Source of the DNA: an uncultured Photobacterium sp.
Lineage (GTDB): Bacteria; Pseudomonadota; Gammaproteobacteria; Enterobacterales; Vibrionaceae
Assembly (NCBI RefSeq): GCF_947502415.1
Contig: NZ_CANMZV010000004.1
Span: forward strand, 124,001 to 188,000
DNA: 64,000 nucleotides
Direction: 5' to 3'
Within the stretch, counting starts at the first letter, position 1. Each line of letters begins with the position of its first letter. Of this stretch, positions 61,346-64,000 are shown piece after piece. Both the position numbers and the translations under genes were made by a program. Below the pieces are notes generated by a model. It did no database searches. It saw only the letters and a program-made list of their open reading frames with translations, and had not been told where the DNA came from.

Positions 61346-61855
61346 ATGAAGTTACCTGTTATCTTACTCTCTCTTGCGTTACTGCCTGTGTCGGTATCCG
61401 CAGCAACCACCTGTCAAAGCGATAAATACCACCAATATGTGGATGCTTCGCTTGCATGGTATGAAAGCCTGGTTGAGTTGGCAGTCAAGAAAGATAAAAA
61501 CCTTGAGGAAGTTGGCAAATGGTTTCTTAATGGTCGAAAACATCATTTCGAATTAAACCGAGAAGCCGTTGATTGGTATCTTGAGAACGACAAGGACAAA
61601 CTTGACTTGTCACAATCTGTAGAGTCATGGCTGAAGTTAACTCAGCAAGATATAAAAGCCCTCTCTCAGCAAGATGATAAACTGGGCCATACCGCAAAAA
61701 AAGCATTTGATGATCGTCAAAGTAAGCCTCACGCAAAAAACTACACACTACGCAGCGCATTTGCCGATCTCCTTACTCATCCCGGTGACATTGATAAACC
61801 ATTAAATGCTTATAACGAAAAAATGACCGCTATCGCCGCCATTAAATGTAAATAA
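61346..61855 (+). CDS. Hypothetical periplasmic protein
   Basis: 169 residues from the ATG at 61346, six bases after AAGGA; the longer frame starts 18 codons earlier without a signal peptide. The leader MKLPVILLSLALLPVSVSAA is a clear signal sequence. The mature part is highly charged and helical (ELAVKKDKNLEEVGKWFLNG, then SWLKLTQQDIKALSQQDDK) with a cysteine at each end (TTC and IKCK), which could form a disulfide. I recognise no family. It ends near a hairpin. Confidence 0.65.
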   Translation: MKLPVILLSLALLPVSVSAATTCQSDKYHQYVDASLAWYESLVELAVKKDKNLEEVGKWFLNGRKHHFELNREAVDWYLENDKDKLDLSQSVESWLKLTQQDIKALSQQDDKLGHTAKKAFDDRQSKPHAKNYTLRSAFADLLTHPGDIDKPLNAYNEKMTAIAAIKCK

Positions 61856-61861
61856 GCTCAC

Positions 61862-61887
61862 GCCGGGAACGTTGTCGCTTTCCCGGC
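61862..61887 (+). terminator. Hairpin after the periplasmic gene
   Basis: GCCGGGAA and TTCCCGGC pair perfectly around a ten-base loop. The T-tract is interrupted (agttctattc), so termination is likely but not certain. Confidence 0.6.
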
Positions 61888-62092
61888 AGTTCTATTCTAT
61901 CTGTTCCTACCTTATCTAAACCCTGTCTAGCTTTGCTCTCCTCTGCCTATATATCCAAGTAAAAATACAATATGAATATAGGTTGATAATTTAACTGTTT
62001 ACTGACAAGGTATATCGCGTTTTGACATATAAATGCGCTTTATCAACAAAGTCATAACCTTAGCCTAAGTATGGCTTTAGCAAGGAGCAAGA

Positions 62093-63073
62093 ATGAAGCC
62101 TCTAAAACTCTGCCTTTTTACAGGCATTGTTTCAACATCAGTAGTAGCAGCCTCAGGCCCCAAGTGGACACCAGGCTTTGGCGCCGATATTTCATTTCTC
62201 GGCGGCTATACCAAAGAAACCTCGCAATTCAACACCGATAATAAAGTAACAGACTCTTTGGACAACAACGGCCAATCGCAAAGCGAAGCTATATTTGCTC
62301 CTCTTGGCACAATCAGCTATACCACAGTACAAGCTGACAAACAGGTTTACTTTGGTACTAGCCGTTCAGATGTTGCTCTGGGACGATTCCATGTGGAACT
62401 CGGCTACCGCCAGCAACTCCCTGAAAACGGTATGGTAAGCATTAGTTATGTACCGGGCATTGTCGATACTTCAACCTGGGAAGACCCGTTTGTCACTGGC
62501 GAACCTCGCAAAAAAACAGACAGTAAAATTAAGGGTGTTCGACTCCAGTACGACCGCGTTTTAGGCTCTAACTTTTCTATTGAAGTTGCCGGTGGCAAGC
62601 AGGAAATTGAAAACGAGAAAAGTGGCCAGCATAGCTTTACCAGCCAAGAACAGTCTTTGCTCGAACGTGAAGGTAATATCTTGTTTAGCCAGCTGAGTTA
62701 CTTCCAGTCACTCAACCAGCGCCTTCTTCTTCGCGGAGCGGTAAGCTACTCCCGTATCGATACAGATGGCAATGCGTTGGCCAATGATATTTATGGTGCC
62801 GAGATTGGTGTCATTCAGTTTCTGCCGAGCTCAAGCCTTGCACTTACATTCAGCTATGACTATGCCGATTTCGATAAAGCCAACCCGGTCTTTGACAAGA
62901 AACAGCAAGATGACCGATGGGGCGTTTTCCTTGCCTATGAGTATCAGGAACCATTCGGTTGGGAAAACTGGGGGCTGGTATCATTAGCGGGTTATAACCA
63001 GAGCAACTCCAATATCAACTTCTATGATGAAGATTCACTATTGATCAGTGCCGGTATCAATTATCGGTTCTAA
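62093..63073 (+). CDS. DUF2860 family outer-membrane protein
   Basis: 326 residues with a signal peptide (cleavage near VAA) and a terminal phenylalanine (INYRF). The mature sequence is a series of amphipathic strands: GFGADISFLGGYTKETSQFN, FHVELGYRQQLPENGMVSIS, GVFLAYEYQEPFGWENWG and AGYNQSNSNINFYDEDSLLI. This is the pattern of DUF2860, a Vibrionaceae-rich family of predicted barrels with no known function. AAGGAG precedes the start. It is monocistronic, upstream of panP. Confidence 0.82.
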   Translation: MKPLKLCLFTGIVSTSVVAASGPKWTPGFGADISFLGGYTKETSQFNTDNKVTDSLDNNGQSQSEAIFAPLGTISYTTVQADKQVYFGTSRSDVALGRFHVELGYRQQLPENGMVSISYVPGIVDTSTWEDPFVTGEPRKKTDSKIKGVRLQYDRVLGSNFSIEVAGGKQEIENEKSGQHSFTSQEQSLLEREGNILFSQLSYFQSLNQRLLLRGAVSYSRIDTDGNALANDIYGAEIGVIQFLPSSSLALTFSYDYADFDKANPVFDKKQQDDRWGVFLAYEYQEPFGWENWGLVSLAGYNQSNSNINFYDEDSLLISAGINYRF

Positions 63074-63233
63074 AAGTGACCAAACAGAGAAGGATTAGTC
63101 GTTTTCTATCCCCTGTTTCAATATAAACTGTTAAGTAGAACAGTGATCTGCAATCAATTTTTTCGGGACAAGCTGCGCGAATTGCATTAAATTAGCAACA
63201 ATTTGCCAACTTTCATCAAAGTATCAACAAAAT

Positions 63234-64000
63234 ATGGCAGTCGATAACAGAAAAGCCGATGCTTCCGTCGAGTCGCTGCATCGCATATTTACGGTGCCGG
63301 AAGCACCCAATTCAACCTTAGGTCGGATTGAAAAAGAGATCTCAGAAAACCTCAATGCGTTTTTGCAGACACATATTGCTGCACGAGAAAAGCCACTGAC
63401 TGAGATAGAAAAGGATTTTTCATCTGCTGATATTCCTGAAAATCCGTCATTTGTCTCTGAACATACGGCATTTTTACTAGACAAACTGGTCGCCCAATCG
63501 GTGCACACTTCAGCACCCAGCTTTATTGGTCATATGACTTCAGCTTTGCCTTACTTTTTGATGCCGTTGTCAAAAATCATGATTGGCCTGAACCAAAACC
63601 TGGTAAAAATCGAAACGTCCAAAGCATTTACTCCGCTTGAACGCCAGGTGCTCGGAATGCTGCACAACCTGATTTTCCATGAAGAGGAATCGTTCTACCA
63701 GCAGTGGATGCATAGCGCCAACCACTCTCTCGGAGCGTTTTGTTCTGGTGGTACAATCGCGAATATCACCGCACTGTGGGTAGCCCGAAACAATGCACTC
63801 AAGCCCGATGGTAAATTTCGCGGTGTGGCTCAGGAAGGTCTTTTCAGGGCAATGAAGCACTACGGCTATGATGATCTCGCTGTGCTCGTTTCAGAGCGAG
63901 GGCATTACTCTCTTAAAAAAGCCGCAGACGTACTGGGCTTTGGCCGCGACAACCTCATTCCAATCAAAACAGATACCAATAACCGAATCTGTATTGATGA
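63234..64000 (+). CDS. panP: PanP-type pyridoxal-dependent aspartate 1-decarboxylase, 5' part
   Basis: The frame opens with an ATG at 63234 and runs off the window edge after 255 codons. It reads MAVDNRKADASVESLHRIFT, then TSAPSFIGHMTSALPYFLMP, LGAFCSGGTIANITALWVAR and VSERGHYSLKKAADVLGF. This is the group-II PLP decarboxylase fold (glutamate-decarboxylase-like) in the form known as PanP in Vibrio, which makes beta-alanine for pantothenate and coenzyme A in species lacking PanD. The PLP lysine lies beyond the window. No Shine-Dalgarno is obvious. Confidence 0.85.
   Translation, partial: MAVDNRKADASVESLHRIFTVPEAPNSTLGRIEKEISENLNAFLQTHIAAREKPLTEIEKDFSSADIPENPSFVSEHTAFLLDKLVAQSVHTSAPSFIGHMTSALPYFLMPLSKIMIGLNQNLVKIETSKAFTPLERQVLGMLHNLIFHEEESFYQQWMHSANHSLGAFCSGGTIANITALWVARNNALKPDGKFRGVAQEGLFRAMKHYGYDDLAVLVSERGHYSLKKAADVLGFGRDNLIPIKTDTNNRICID

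Noticed and set aside
1-64000. CRISPR array, tRNA or rRNA genes
   Set aside because: No regularly spaced repeat array, cloverleaf sequence or ribosomal RNA segment was recognised on either strand.

Overview
The window reads as chromosomal DNA of a marine gammaproteobacterium of the Vibrionaceae, most like Photobacterium or Vibrio. Supporting genes are a short 92-aa bL25, a DHH-type Mn pyrophosphatase, a glutamate-decarboxylase-like PanP, a DUF2860 outer-membrane protein, the radD-rplY, rsuA-bcr and polB neighbourhoods, and two chemoreceptors. The species assignment is inference; no rRNA or tRNA gene is present to confirm it.

Region 1 (1-5.6 kb): the end of a metzincin zinc protease, then the fructose PTS operon fruB-fruK-fruA on the minus strand. 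It is divergent from the LacI-type regulator gene cra, and three Cra-type palindromes lie in the shared control region. Region 2 (5.6-13.5 kb) is the accessory part. A LysM protein is followed by an M23 peptidase/GH19 lysozyme fusion and a periplasmic immunity-like protein. A second cassette follows: a near-identical 538-bp linker copy, a different GH19 tip and a related immunity-like protein. An 81-bp stem-loop element follows each immunity gene. This looks like a polymorphic antibacterial effector locus with an orphan tip; no secretion-system core gene lies in the window. Region 3 (13.5-19.5 kb): a Cache chemoreceptor, two overlapping GTPase genes and an HSDL2-like dehydrogenase.

Region 4 (19.6-34 kb), all minus strand: a six-gene run with a FUSC pump, outer-membrane factor, DUF1656 protein, HlyD adaptor, K+-channel-like protein and AI-2E permease; an AbgA-like amidohydrolase; an AttEFGH-like ABC operon; and a MATE pump. 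Region 5 (34-49 kb) is mostly housekeeping: ybjT, a DUF2913-like gene, bcr, rsuA, a GNAT gene, radD, rplY with a structured leader, a DUF1289 gene, polB, a nucleotidyltransferase, a CSS-EAL phosphodiesterase, efpL and a DNA-mimic protein.

Region 6 (49-64 kb): emrD, a LysR regulator beside a decayed SnoaL-like gene, ribA, a second chemoreceptor, ppaC, a patatin-like lipase, a 29-aa YnhF-like membrane peptide, a small barrel protein, an NSS amino-acid transporter with its 33-aa MetS-like subunit, a secreted unknown, a DUF2860 protein and the 5' part of panP. Most convergent gene pairs are separated by clear hairpin terminators. Several automatically extended starts are moved to internal codons with better Shine-Dalgarno spacing. 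All domain calls come from reading the sequence and remembered family patterns, not from searches.
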